Source: Rotaria socialis
Taxonomy: Eukaryota; Rotifera; Eurotatoria; Philodinida; Philodinidae
Direction of reading: 5' to 3'
Length of the DNA stretch: 64,000 bases
Assembly (NCBI GenBank): GCA_905331475.1
Contig: CAJNYU010003745.1
Coordinates: 20,636-84,635, forward strand
Translations under genes and position numbers: made by a program
In this document: piece after piece, positions 1 through 18,839 of the stretch
Layout of the letters: every line of letters starts with the position of its first letter
Numbering within the stretch: the first letter of the stretch is position 1
The notes under the pieces: model-generated
What the model saw: only the letters and a program-made list of their open reading frames with translations
What the model was told of the DNA's origin: nothing
The model's database searches: none

Positions 1-180
1 GTCTCTCATCGGGCATTGTCCTAATCCTTCGGCACATAAATCGACGATACACTTATAACAGTATGTGTGTGAACATGGTAGGCAACGAGGGTCATCGTAG
101 AAATCCAAACATATAGCACATTTAACGAGATTATTTACGCTGGTATCGGTGATGTTAGTAGCTGAAGACGCCGTTGCCAT
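1..180 (-). CDS. RING-finger (TRIM-like) protein, 5' end only
   Basis: The first 60 codons of a minus-strand gene start at the ATG at 180-178 and run off the window. After about 20 Ser/Thr/Ala-rich residues comes a C3HC4-type RING: Cys21, Cys24, Cys36, His38, Cys41, Cys44, Cys56, with the usual 'LPCSHTYCYKC' core. The last canonical C-P-x-C is read as C-P-M-R-D, so Asp60 may replace the final Cys ligand, as it does in some RING proteins. RING domains recruit E2 enzymes, so an E3 ubiquitin ligase of TRIM or TRIM-NHL type is likely. What follows the RING (B-box, coiled coil, NHL) lies outside the window. Confidence 0.8.
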   Translation of the reverse strand, partial: MATASSATNITDTSVNNLVKCAICLDFYDDPRCLPCSHTYCYKCIVDLCAEGLGQCPMRD

Positions 181-766
181 ATTCGGACTTTTTGCTTCTG
201 GGTATATTTGATTGTGTCTCACAATTCTTTCTTTGCTACAATGCCAATATAGGCAGGAGGGTATTTTTTTTTACACAACTTACTCATTTTTTTTATTCTC
301 CTCCTTCCTCTAACCATGATTTTTTTGACGATGCTGTCCACGTGTGATAAGATTTTTTTTTTCTATAAAAACATTAATTATTTTCTATTACTTATAAAGA
401 GGCGAAACTTGACAAAAATAGTTCTTTTTCAATTTGAATGATGAAAACAAACTGTTGCAACTTAGTTCTGCTCGATATGTACTTTAAATTATTTTCCCAG
501 TAGTCACAGGCGTGCAATGATCAGCCTTTCTTGGCTATTTTTACCGTTACAAATTCTCCGATTCTTTAACGGCGAAATAGCTCTGGTTGTTCAGCAGCTG
601 GCGCCATCTATTCACAAGGATTACCATTGGCAAATATATCTGCTTCTTACGAAAGAAGATTCTCGTCTGCATTTACTTGTCTGAAATTACTATTGCAAGA
701 CTTCACAACTATTCCAAACTCATATTATCAATATTTCTAGATCACATCGTTGTCTACTACTAAATA
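181..766. promoter_or_regulatory. Divergent intergenic region, RING gene / DDX46
   Basis: 586 bp separate the start codons of two divergent genes, so both promoters and 5' UTRs must lie here or in 5' introns. The sequence is AT-rich with several T and A runs. I see no clear TATA box that I would assign. Confidence 0.5.
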
Positions 767-6372
<5,606 letters not shown>

Positions 6373-6961
6373 TTTTGATTGTTTTCTTTTCTTTCGGACA
6401 TACTATTTTTTCCTTTTCTTCTTCTATGTTTTGTAAAGTTGAATTTTGTCTCAGTTTTCTTGTTTGGCTTGTCTATATATTATCTTTGCGTGTTTCAAAA
6501 CTATGATATAAGTCTAGTTGTCTATGAGAAAGATCATTATTAAAGTTTTTTCTCCTATTAAATACATCATCAAATAGGATAAATGATTCAAAATCTTTCT
6601 AGGATTTCTCTTTGAAACCTAGACCTGATCAACTGACAGCGACATCTATCAATGATGCACCTCAATATTTACGAAAATTTTGACGCATTTTATTCCTATT
6701 CTAGGTTGATTTTCGTTTAGCAACAGGAAGATTGAATTCATTTTTTTAAAGCACATGACTTCTAGTAATGTGATTTGCTAGAAACTGATCAATAATAAGA
6801 AACACTGATTGTGTATGGCTGGCTATTATTTACTTGTGTCTTTTTGCTATTCAATTGCGCATCAAATAAAAATCTGACAAAAATATATGTTTTAATCAGG
6901 TGATACATTTGAAAAGTACAAGTAACAAAATATAACTTCACGGATTTGTGTTAACTAAAGT
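6373..6961. other. Intergenic, DDX46 to PDCD4
   Basis: 589 bp of AT-rich sequence between two genes on the same strand, holding the 3' end of DDX46 and the promoter of PDCD4. A possible polyadenylation signal (AATAAA variants, for example 'attaaa' near 6538) is present. No other structure is visible. Confidence 0.5.
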
Positions 6962-8607
6962 ATGAGTTCGTCAGCGACAGAAAAAGCGGAAGTAGAGGCT
7001 CTCATTGCACAACTAGGCTCATCAAATGATAATAATAAAAAGCAATCGAACAATATGAGCACTAGTCCTGATGCGTCTTCAGCAACATCCGAACGTAAAC
7101 GTGTATATATTCGTCAAAATTCTGGATCTAGTTCCAATGCACAACATGTTGGTTCGCCAACAGATGCGCAAAAACATTTATTACAGAAAAATACTAAGAT
7201 GACAAAGAAGAATGATCGTAAATCACGTCAAGGTTTGGTTTTTAAAGAAAACTAGCATTTATTTTGTTTTATTTTTTCAATAGGTAAAGGTCGTGGCTTA
7301 GCAAAAAAAGGTGGTAGTGGCGGACACTTTACTTGGGGTGCATTAGGCTCTGAATTACTTGATGAATTTCGCGAAGATTTCGATGAAGAAGATCTATTAG
7401 ATTTACAATATAATCAGGCTAAAGAGAAATTTGTGGCTGCAACATCAAATCAATCGACAAAGAAAAAAATACATGAAATAAAGTCAATTGAAAGCTTAGA
7501 AAAAGATGTTAAGCCAATAATTGATGAATATTTTGTTAACGGTGATGCAAAGGATGTTGCACAAGCATTACGCAGATTTAATTTAAAACAACTTGCAGAA
7601 GGAGAATTATTGGCTCATGTGGTTACATTAGCATTGGAGAAATCCAATGTTCATAAAGAATTAGTATCGCGTCTTTTGCATGATCTTAATGGCATTGTTT
7701 TTTGTGTAAATGATTACATTAAAGGCTTCGATACATTATTAACAACATTAAATGATCTATCACTTGATAATCCTGAATGTTCAACTGATATTGGTAATGA
7801 AGAAAACAAGAAACAACGAGTTCCGCATATTCTACATGAGTTTTTTTTTCTATCACTATAGGTAAATTCATTGCGCGATCCATTGCTGATAAATGTATTG
7901 CTAATACGAATGGAAAATATTTTGCAAACTATAAAGGCCATGTTACATGTCCGAAGATGCAAATCGCTCTGGATAAAGCTGAAACGCTTATGCTGATGGG
8001 AGACTTCTATTTTCTTAATAATGTTTGGGGAGCTCAATCAAGTATGTTCATAACGCGTACGATATTAATAATTTTGAAAATAAATATTTTTTAGGTGGTT
8101 TTCGACCTGTCCAAGAGTTAGCCGATGGAATGAACTTAATTATTCATGAATACTACGATAGCGGCGATGCAAATGAAACAGTTCGTTGTTTAAAGGAATT
8201 AAATGTGCCACATTTTTTTCATGAATTTGTTTATGAGCTGATTGATTTTTGCTTGGAAAAAAATACTGAACGGTTAGTTGATTTATTCGTCTAGATCGAG
8301 GCGAAAAAACATTCGAATCGCACTGAGAATATTCATTTTAATTTTCAGTGCTGAACAATTAACAATAGCATTACTTGAAACATTAACAAAGACAGCTGTT
8401 ATTACTTATGATCAATTGAAAACTGGCATTCTACGTTTATTTGAAGATATGGAAGATATACAACTAGACGTTCCAAATGTATGTGAGCAATTGCAAAGTC
8501 TTCTCAAACAATTAGAAAGCAAGAAAATCGTCAATCAGGATATTTCATCAAAAGTTCCGCAGAAAAATCGTAAACGTTCAACCAATGGAGATGAAAATAA
8601 TAAATGA
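6962..8607 (+). CDS. PDCD4: Programmed cell death protein 4 (two MA3 domains)
   Basis: PDCD4 binds the helicase eIF4A through two MA3 domains and represses translation of structured mRNAs. Exons: 6962-7232, 7284-7793, 7862-8041, 8095-8272, 8349-8607; 1398 nt, 465 aa, against about 469 in human. The N-terminus is Ser/Asn-rich and polar, followed by the basic 'GKGRGLAKKGGSGG' segment that is diagnostic of PDCD4. MA3-1 runs from about residue 165 to 285 (exons 2-3) and MA3-2 from about 325 to 435 (exons 4-5, with 'CLKELNVPHFFHEFVYE'). The tail is Lys/Arg-rich. The first intron donor is a weak GTTTGG, but its use restores the conserved Gly-Lys-Gly-Arg-Gly. The start is the only in-frame ATG at the head of the conserved N-terminus. 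Confidence 0.95.
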
Positions 8608-11451
8608 ACAAATTAGCAAGACATTTTCCTACAAACAGGATATCCGATTGGACTATCACTTTCTTTCTTTCCTTCATTTTTTTTGTACATTTAACTAACC
8701 ATATTAAGCGATGATTTTCTCCGTATATAATATCATTATTTAATGACGAAAACGCAATAGATTACAACTATCATTTTTCCTTGTATAAACGTCTAAACTC
8801 TTTCTTCTGTTTGCCTGACCAAATAAACTTAGTCAGAATTTTTAGATTATCTATTTTTTTTTGTTCTATTCACATAATAAACCAGCCGCACGTTTGATAA
8901 ATTCTTGTTTTATTATCCCATGTAATTCTACGAATAAGTCTTTATTGATCTACTCTTGATTAAGTCAAAAGACTCTTTCGAAGAAGATATTCAAATGAGA
9001 GCATAAGATCGTTGTTGTTGTTTTTCATAATTTACATGAATTTTATTTTAGATTCTTTTTTTTTGGAGCAAAGAGAATATTTCTTGATAAATAAAGAAAT
9101 CCTTCATAGATTTTCGAAAAAAGTGCTAATACTGATCTCTGTACCCTAAGCAATACCTAATGAAATGTATATGTTTATTGGTATGTAACAGAAAAGATAT
9201 ATTCGTAGATGAAATAAATACAATAAAATATTATTTCTTTGCACACTGTGATTCATACTGAGTGAATAGTGTGTTATTTTTTCTTTTTCTAAATATTCGA
9301 TCACGTCTTTTGAATAATTCTGCTCGTATTTGCCATACGATAAATAACTTCAGTAGGGAATCTTGTCGCCAAGATAAGAACAACAAAACCTTTTTATTTC
9401 GTTAGTAGACTCAAATAGTTGAAAAATCAAGTGCAGTGTAAAAAATATAATCAAAATGAATGTTGGCTACTTCATGGGAAATTCTCTAAGGTTTGAATTA
9501 TTTATTTAATTTCCGTCATTAGAATAGAGTTTGCGCGAAATCCTAGAGATTAATTAGGATCCAACAAGAACTCACTAGATCATCGTATTTTCTTGTCTAT
9601 CGGGAAATTTGAGCATTTTGACTGACATGCAAATTTCTCTTTCTGTTCCACAGTAATTAGAACGTTTTTCTTCTTTAAAACTATTTATATGTCGATTTTT
9701 GCATTCAATATAAATTTTTTATCGTACAAGAATAAAAACACTTGATCGTTTTCCTGAAGCACCTTTAATTTCCATAGGATTGAGATTTGTTTTTTGCTTT
9801 CTCAAAGAAAAAAATTATTTTAGGGCTTCACAATTTCTACTTCTACTTCTGTTAGTTTTATTAATCACGAAATCGAAGATAACGTTATACATTAATTTCC
9901 TAACCAATTATTATTATCCTACGTAGTTCGTTATTACAAAATATATATCCTTTCATGATTGATTAACTATCAAAAGATAGTTCATGAATTATTCATAATA
10001 ATTTTTCTTTTTCTTTCTTGAAAATTATCAACATACGCGATTTATTTATTCTAATTCAAACAAATTAGAATAAAAATTCTTAATTTGTAAATTTAATAAA
10101 AAAATTAAAAAAATCAACCATGTAGAATAGAATCACAACAATACCATATTTTAAAGTACTTTCATTGAAGTCGATCATAATCAATCTAATACATAATTCT
10201 CTGCTGTAAAATAGCTGTCAAGAGTCCTTCAATCACATGAAATATGTCACACAAAAGCCATAGAAATTCTCTACCAATATATTTCATATGAAGACACAAG
10301 AGTTGTACACAGGCATGTTTCATTATAATAATGCATTTCGAATCGAAAAAGTATGAAAGCCTTCAGTTTAATGCAGTGATAGAACAAGTAAGAATTTCTA
10401 AAGAAAGGGTGGAGTCGTTGTCGGCCTGAAAAAAAGAAATATATTTTTTTAATCATAATTATAGGCGAGTCACAAACAATGCCGTTGAGAAGCTCAACCT
10501 TCTTTCACCAATCATTTAGAAGCTAACTAAACCGCTCGTAATCACTGTAATTGCTTTTACTTATTTCATAATACATTCGTTAGCTATTCTATTTGTATAT
10601 AATATGAAATAAGGACCTATGCATGCATAATTGGGAGAGTCAGTCGTTTTATCGTCTACATTCACTAACGACAGAAAAATCGAGACATCCTATTACGATT
10701 CATATAGCTGTTTGACGGCAATTAAATACAAGTAGAAGAAAAAAGAAAGCGAAAGACATAAAGATATACGGAGACAAATAAGCGTGCATGTCAGTTGCTC
10801 GATTTCTTTACACTGATGGAGACAAGTGACATGACTATCGTTAGATTTAACTCTCATAGTCATGCACGGGCCTCATTTTTTCCTATTGTCCCATTTGATA
10901 TGAATTACCAAGCGGAAATAAATTTTTATTTAAAAATAATGTCATGTTGTACCGTCGTCGTTTTCTTTTCTTTTTTTTTATGTGATTTTTCGGGTATATA
11001 AAACATTTAAATGTTATATTATGTGCAAATATGATGAATAACGTTGCAATTAAAGTCGACATGAACGATATAGTACACGAAATCTAATTCTTCGTAAGTG
11101 AGAATATGTACATATTTAACAAAATTCTAAATAGTTTACCCGGATACTTTCAATGATATATTTTTTTATGTTAATAATTGCTTGGATTACGTTTTGTTTG
11201 TTTGTTAAGGTAAGAAAAAAATCAATAGAAGAAAAGAGAAAGAAATCGTTTCTTTTTGTTTTTTATTTGTTCACTTTTTTCGAGAATATAGCAACTACTT
11301 CTTTTGCCACAGACGAACCAAGACGCAAACTTTTTGTTTTCTCTCTCCATAGAGAATAATATAATTATTGTGAATTAAACATTTCTTTTTTCTTCAGATG
11401 ATGTAATATATATATATATATATTTCTTTGTGCATTTTCTTTTTGCCAATA
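8608..11451. other. 2.8 kb intergenic region
   Basis: AT-rich sequence with many homopolymer runs. Short open frames near 10271-10456, 10795-11001 and 11153-11359 have no recognisable domain, low-complexity composition and no splice partners, so I do not call them. An (AT)n run lies at about 11406-11422, just before the next gene. Confidence 0.5.
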
Positions 11452-14400
11452 ATGTCCGTCCTAGTGCCATCATCGTCAACAACTTCGCGTCATTATTTTT
11501 CTAATCCTCATGTAAATGGAAATGTATCTGCAGCAAGAAAACAAACATCATTAACCTATCGTTCAACGCCAAAATTAAATGAAACTACTGATGGACATAT
11601 TGAGAATGATCACGTGCCATATGGTGTTGTTAATTCCATGAAACAACGTTTATTCGATAAAGTAAATGAATCTCTATTATCAAATAATAATTCAATCGTT
11701 GCACGCCATTTATTATCGAAACCATCATTGCGTATATCATCGAATGAAAATTTACTTCAAACTAAATCGTTAACATCAGCGTTAAAACAAACTGCACGTT
11801 TATCGCAAAGTCAAGATAATTTGATAAATGCAGAACAATTTGCTTCATATTTACAGCCGAAACAAGATGTTATTATTGTTGAAAGAACAATATCAGATGA
11901 TGAAATTCTTGCTACATCTCGGCATTCCTATACAGAATTACATATTGACGAAGTACCAAAGCCTGGTATGTGAGAAGTCGATAGAAGAGACCCGAAATAA
12001 GATAAAATTCGTATAGAATTATTTATTATACGAAGCATTCTCCATGAATAAATTCCTAACGATCGATTATATAGATTTTTGAAATGAAAGAAAATCAATA
12101 ATGAACCTCTTACTTTATATCGATCGATTATGATTCCTATAGTCAACTTTCTTTTTTTAGAATATAAGACTGGAGGGTTTGTGTTTCAAAGTAGCTTTCA
12201 ATGCTAGAAAATCCATTCATCGGTTCATTTCCCTTCGATTAATGGTTTCATTTTTCTCGATATTTTAATTTATTAAGTTCCTCCATATCCGATGATATGA
12301 TTTAATAGACTTCATTTTCTCAAACATATTTCACTCGCTCGAAATTATTTGTAGAGGATGTTTTTACATAGGCATTGCATTGCGTTGTAGAAGATTTTCT
12401 TTTCTATTGCATAGAAAATTATTCTCAGAAATCTACCAGATTATAATTCGACTAAGCGAGACATGCTTTCCAAAATGTCAGATCCAATCAGAAGAACTGC
12501 TAAAATAACAATCAGGCAAAGATTTAATCTGTTCGAACAGACCCAGAGGTGAGTTCCCCTGGAAAATTGTGCTATTCTATGAAAACAAATGCTACACATA
12601 TCTTGAAACGTCATTCCCATAATTTAATAGTTTTCTTTTTGTACAATAAACCGATAATGACGTGAGTGTTGATGTATAGACAAAAGAGTTTGAATTCCAT
12701 CTTCATACTGTGATATATTTCGTTCATGTACGATTAAGGATTTTCTTATAGTAGAATATTATTCTCATATACAGATGAGCTACTGTTTTATTTGTATTTC
12801 TGTAGGATTAAGGAAAATAATGCTGACAACATTTATCCTAAAATAGATCTACTACAATAAAAATCATTCTCATTAACAATAGCAGCTGCATTTTGAATTT
12901 CCCTTTTGAATTTCAACATGAATAGGCTAATAGGTTCTGAAGTACGAAATTGTCGTTGTCAAAAATAGAACCAAAATTGCGCCGACAGTTAAGCCCTGGA
13001 GACTAAAATTTTTGACTTCGAATCACACTGTTAGAACGATAAATAATTACATAAAGGTGATTAATCTTGCCTAAAACTTCTGTTTTCTCGTCTTCAATAG
13101 GCACGGTTACAACTGTCAAAAAAATGTTTGAACGACAAATACGTTTGAGTCGATATGACAGTGATAAAATACCGAATACACCAGTACCTCATAATTCACG
13201 GATGAACAGTCAACATCGAGAAACTTCAAGTCCAACTCGTTCACGTAGTATATCGCCAAATGATATGGCTGTACGACAACGGCGAACAACAACACCAGTG
13301 ACACATACATCGACATTAGTTCCATCGGTATCCGTACCTATATCAACATCATATCCTGATGTAGTTATATCACATACACCACCAGCCACAATTCATATTG
13401 AAACACATAAAACGATTAGTGATGCAAGTATAAATAGTGAAAATAAGAGAAAAAATTTACCATTAAATATAACTAATGATGAAACAATGAACGCTAGTGT
13501 TAATCAAAATCGCCCAAATGTTTTAGTTTCGACAAGTTCATCGCCAGATAATGATGAATATCAGCCGCTGGATTTTAAAAGTCGTCTAGCGTTATTTAAT
13601 CGTACAAATACAATGGAACAAACACAAGTAAATTCTCATATTTCGATCAACAAAACGAAACCTTCAAATCATAATAAAACGGCTGCGCCACCCCCGCCAC
13701 CAAATTTTTTAACGAAACCTGCGTTACATCATCATTTAGAAAGAAAAGACAATTTATTAGATGCAATTGCTCGACCCGCTGTTAATACAGATAAATCAGT
13801 AACATTTTTTGGTGGAGCCAAAGTCAATGGTGATCTCACATCAACTCTACCAGTCTCAATACCTTCGCCACCTTTATCGGCAACAAAAGATGAACAGTCA
13901 CCTACATCGACACCAACACCAATGGAAGTAACTTCTACTCCCGATGTTATTGGTGGGAATGTTAAACTAAATAAATCATCTATTTTTTCAGGAAGCAAAA
14001 AAGTATTGATAAATTTCTATGTGTATCTAATTTTCTATATCTATCCAATTTAGGATACTCGAGTACAATTCATTGATAGTGTCGATACATTCGAGTATCC
14101 GTCATACAATGCAACAATGGCGGAATTTGGTATTAGTCTTTCCGATGATGAGGATGATGATGATGATGATGATTATGAAAATGGCCTATCGAATCAAAAT
14201 GGTACAAATAGTATCGAAAATAATAATTTAAATGGAAAAATAATTCATTCAATAGATGACGTTGATGATGATGAACTCGAAGAATTAGCAAGTATTAATG
14301 CAAAATTTAATTCAAATGCTCAGACAGACAAAACACTTCAATCGAAAGGTATGAGAATCTGCAAAGACCTTTTTATGTTCTAATTGTTAAACAGCATTAT

Positions 14401-15039
14401 TATATGAAAAATATGCAGCTCGGCTGTTTTGTTGTCGGTCTCCAATAGCGCTTTGTTTTTGCTATTCTTCCTTTCTTGAATTTCCATTAGTTCTTCCTCT
14501 GTCGCACGATTTCCTGTTGTGTTCTCATACATTCTTCTGCATAAAAATAACAAGAATGCATTTACATGAAAATTCGATTAGTGTTTGCCATTTTTCATTT
14601 ACGGCAACGTGCCTCACAAAAGAAAGAATAGATAAAGCAAGAAGAAAACTAACAGATGTGTACAAGGACAGGAATATATAGAATAAAATAAAAGGCCATA
14701 GATAGAGACTACCGACAGACAAAATAAGAAAAAACAAGAAACTCAAATGGTTAAGAAGCTTTATAAATTGTAAGTTAATACTAAACGGTTGAATTCTATT
14801 TTTATTTAGGTACATTACATACGTTTCGTCCAAGCTATCTCGATCAATACGAATTAGGTACACAACATGACTCTATAACAAATTCCCATTTGTCAGATAA
14901 ATTTTCCCGAGAAAACTATTTTTCTTCAATGGGCAACTATTCAAATCATTCCGTATCGAAACAAGACAAACCAATGATTGATATGACAAATAATATTCAA
15001 TGGAGTTCCATGTCAACAACGACTGATTTACTTTTTTGA
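11452..15039 (+). CDS. Ser/Thr-rich acidic protein with RVxF-type PP1-docking motif
   Basis: Exons 11452-11965, 13101-14002, 14054-14348 and 14810-15039 give 1941 nt (646 aa) with consistent phases. I do not firmly recognise the family. The protein is largely disordered-looking and rich in Ser, Thr and Asn. It has a proline run followed by a short amphipathic stretch ('NLLDAIARPAV', about residues 405-420) that could be a WH2-like actin-binding helix. 'RVQF' at about 475-478 is followed by 'DTFEYPSY' (484-490) and an Asp-rich run. RVxF followed by an aromatic patch is the layout of protein phosphatase 1 regulators, and a taperin/phostensin-like role is possible; this is inference only. The ATG at 11452 is the first in frame; the codon upstream at 11428 is TTG. 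The first intron is long (1135 bp). Confidence 0.75.
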
Positions 15040-15061
15040 TCCATATTTTATTTTTTTCTTG

Positions 15062-15089
15062 CTGTTGTTGTTGTTGTTGTTGTTGTTCG
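15062..15089. repeat. (GTT)n microsatellite
   Basis: About nine uninterrupted GTT units lie in the 3' flank of the preceding gene, downstream of its stop codon. Confidence 0.85.
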
Positions 15090-15251
15090 TTTTGTAATTA
15101 ATCATTTTCAATGAATTCTATTTAGATTGAGTGCCAGTTAAAATGCACACTGCTTTTGTTTTTCTTCTCTTAAATTATGCGGTGCACGTGAACAAAGTTG
15201 TTGTGGGAGGCTTTGCAATCTTCTTTTGTGAGAATAGATTTTTTCTAGATC

Positions 15252-18200
15252 ATGGATGATCGTAACGATGAATATAATCACTTTTTACAAACACATCAAT
15301 TACAACTTGTGTTTAATAATATTCCGAAACATCTTCATCGACGTTTGTATGAAAAAATGAAAAATGCAATATTTGATAGTGGTTCGTATTTTCAATTATG
15401 TCCAGTTGATGACGACGATGAAGAATTAGAAAAACCATATAATCCTGAACGTCGTTTTTATGTTTCAACGCTTGAAAATGTTGTACTCGATCCAGAAAAT
15501 GATGAAAACGCTATCTTTCTTATTGATCATGCCTGGACTTATAGAATCGGTGATGCAAGAAATGATTTGAAATCGATTCCGAATCTATATGAACGCATGG
15601 CATCATTGATGAATGTTAATTCCGACACAAAGGATGACGGCATCGAGTTAATACTGCAACGTATGTGGAAATTCAATCAAACTTATACATTAGCATCAAC
15701 ACAATTCAATCCAAATGCAGGTTTAGAAGCAAGACAAGAACCTTATTGGTAAGCTCGAAAGAATCAGACAAGAAAAAAAATAATAAGCCCACGTATCCTT
15801 TGATAAGAAACTATCAGGAAGAAATCACATCAATACTTTTTCTTTTTGTACTTTCCTTGTTTTCATGACGTCAATTGCCATCTTATCGAAGTTATGCGTC
15901 TCTGATGATAATTCACATTGACTTTCCATTACCATAAAATATTACTATTTGCTTTTATTTTGCTAAATAAACCAAAATAGAATTGCGCAGCAAAGGGAAA
16001 AAGAAACAAAGCCTTTGAGTCAATATTAAGAATTTTACCACATGCCTATATGGTTTTTTCCCCATACATCTAGGTATGTCATGGATGAATTGGGTTCATC
16101 GATACGTTATTCGAGTAGCAATGCAAATGTTCGTTGTGTTTCGTTTTTTTTCGAACCAAGCCAAACAATGTTTACGCTATTCTATCCAATTGTCCGTATT
16201 GAACAATCATATACTGAAATCTTTCGAAATTATATTCATGATAATAGTAATCCACTTGATAGAAACATAAAATTATTACCATGGCAACGTGTTTATTCTC
16301 GTAAATCAATTCTTCGTAGTTTAACAATTGAAAATTGTCCGGAAATATTTACAACAAGACTTCAAAATAAAACAGAGTTATTTGAAGAAAGCCATAAAAA
16401 TGATTTATATGATAAAATTTCTAATAAAATTCAATTGTCAAAATTCGATAAAGAACATATTTGGAAGGTTTACACCGACAATGGATTTGTTAAACAGTAT
16501 TTAACTGATCCACATTATCAGCTTGTTGATAATATGGATCAAGCGGATATTATATTTATTGAAAAACTTATTCAAGATTTTCGCCATGAAACATTAAACA
16601 ATAAATTAGTTAATCAATTTCCATTCGAAAGCGTACTGACAAAAAAAGAATTGCTAGCGTTAACTGCTAGACGATGGAGATCTCTCTATGGGTAAGTTTC
16701 GTAGTTTTACACGGAGCAAATTTTGTCTGACATGAATTGTTCAATAAAACTCACAATATATCTTTTTCTTGAAGTAAAATAACATACTTCTTTAATAATT
16801 TAGACGAAATTAAGCTTTCAACAGAATGAAACACTAGGTGAAGTAGTAGATTGAAAAATGTTTTCTCTAGATCTCTGAACTAAGACTAACCAGTTTGATG
16901 TCTGACAGAATTTTTCCTCTTCTAATCGATAAACTATATTGATTTTTACAATTTTTCTAGTTCGTCATCAGCAATCGAAGTTGATCCATATGTAGAATCA
17001 CATGGTAGTCCACCTTGGTTAGCTCCAACCTTCAATCTCACATATGAATTATCTCAATTTGCTATTTATTTTCAAGTAAATGCTTTTGACTTTTGTTTCT
17101 GACATACAGTCTATAATATGAGTATGGAAGTATAGAAAGCGTTTTGTAGCGTTTCCAAAAAGAGTTGCTATGAGCTTCCAGTTCTTGGGAATCGGAATTC
17201 GGTACTGGGATCCTGTAGCCATAATTAGAAACTAACGCTCCTAACCTAAACCTACAGGATTGCTCATATATTAGTCTTGCATAGATTGGAATAATGAGGG
17301 AACATATCTAACTGGTAGATCGCTTTACAATATCTTTCGTCACCTGACCATGGTTCCCCTCAGGTGCATTAGAAAAATGGAGTTCTAAATGTTGACCTAA
17401 AACTTTGCACTGAGACATACGTCAATGAGAATAGTTAATTGTGTCAGTTTCAGATCTTTTGGCTGTTACTATCATAAGATAGGGCTATGATAGATAATAG
17501 CCTGCTTTATGATCGATCATATACATTATCAGATTCGATGTTCTTAAGTCAGAATAGGAACAGCGAAACAATCCGAAATTTTCACGATTAACTATTTCCA
17601 TCGTGACCTGTCGCTCTACGCAAAGTTTCAAGAAAAAAATTCGAAACTCCACTTTCTTAGTGTTTCTGAGGGGATCCAAGACTGAGTGATGAAAAATATC
17701 GTAAAAATGCTGTATCTCGATAACAATAAGTTAGTGCCACGAAATTTTTTCGCGATGTTCATCGTTCTTTAGGACTTGCAGAATGCACATTGTTCCGATT
17801 AGGGGTGACACTTTAACTTTACTGTAACAGTAAGGTTTAAAGTCGCCTTTAAACGCTTCTTTTTTAATACTTTTTACTGTGCTGACGTATTTAGACATGT
17901 CTATGAGACTCTCTGCAACAGATAAAACTCCAAAAAGAAGCATTTAAGCGTGACTTTAAACAACATTAAACTCTGCAATTTACGGTAAATTTAAAGTTAA
18001 AGTGCCACCCCTAGTTCCGATTAAAAAGCGATTTATCAGTTGGATAAATTCCCTCGTAAGAACTTGTTGTCGCATTGATATTCATTCGGTACTATAATTT
18101 TTCTTTTAAATTTCATTAGTATTGCGAAGATCAGCAAACTGACAATACTTGGATAGTGAAACCAATAAATTTACCACGTTCGACTGATATATCAATTACA

Positions 18201-18839
18201 AATTTATTTGATATGGTTATTCGTTTGCCTGAGTCAGGCTCAAAGATTGCTTGTAAATACGTATCAAATCCGGTTTTATTTAAAATACCTGAAATTGAAG
18301 GTAACGGAGTAAAGTTCGATGTTCGTTATATGCTACTTGTACGTAGTGTTCTACCATTGAAATTGTATGTTCATAAAATATTTTGGCTTCGTTTTGCAAA
18401 TAAATCATTTTCAATGAAAGAACTGGATGATCATGAAACACATTTTACCGTTATGAACATTCAAACTAATGCGCATGCAAGAGAAATAGATTGTGAAAAT
18501 TTTATTGCTATGTTTAATGAGCAACATGGTGAACACGGTGATAAATGGTCAGTTGTTGAACAACGCATATTTGAAATATTTCGTGAGGTTTTTCATTGTG
18601 CAACAATCGAAGAAGCACCACTAGGTATTGGTTCATGTTTATCGTCACGAGCTGTCTATGCAGCTGATCTTGCACTAGAGTCGAAGAATAATAAAATTCA
18701 ACCAAAATTATTCGAAATAAAGTTTTCTCCTGATTGTCATCGTGCATGTACTATCTACCCGAATTTTTACAATCAAATTTTTAATCTGCTCTTTCGTGAT
18801 GTAACCGATGATCAAGATCTTGTAGATATTTCAGCTTAA
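15252..18839 (+). CDS. TTLL12: Tubulin-tyrosine ligase-like protein 12
   Basis: Exons 15252-15748, 16074-16691, 16961-17075 and 18120-18839 total 1950 nt (649 aa), matching the roughly 644 aa of human TTLL12. The N-terminal half carries the SET-like region ('PWYVMDELGSSIRYSS' style junction at exons 1-2). The C-terminal half is the TTL-like ATP-grasp fold with 'TWIVKPINLPRS', 'KFDVRYMLLVRSVLPLKLYV', 'HFTVMN' and 'FEIKFSPDCHRAC'. TTLL12 is a pseudo-ligase implicated in tubulin and histone modification. A splice acceptor (TTTTCTAG) ends three bases before the ATG. The last intron, 1044 bp, holds a MITE at 17800-18013. Confidence 0.95.
17792..18021. mobile_element. hAT-type MITE with 8 bp target-site duplication
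   Basis: A 214 bp non-coding element (17800-18013) lies in the last intron of TTLL12. Its ends are inverted repeats of about 22 bp beginning TAGGGGTG(A/G)CACTTTAA, with one mismatch. It is flanked on both sides by the identical octamer GTTCCGAT (17792-17799 and 18014-18021). Eight-base duplications and a TAGGG/CAGGG terminus are the hallmarks of the hAT superfamily. It encodes nothing and so would need a transposase elsewhere. Confidence 0.9.

Noticed and set aside
10795-11359. Two short plus-strand frames before the RVxF-motif gene
   Set aside because: Phe/Lys-rich frames in AT-rich DNA without splice partners or motifs.
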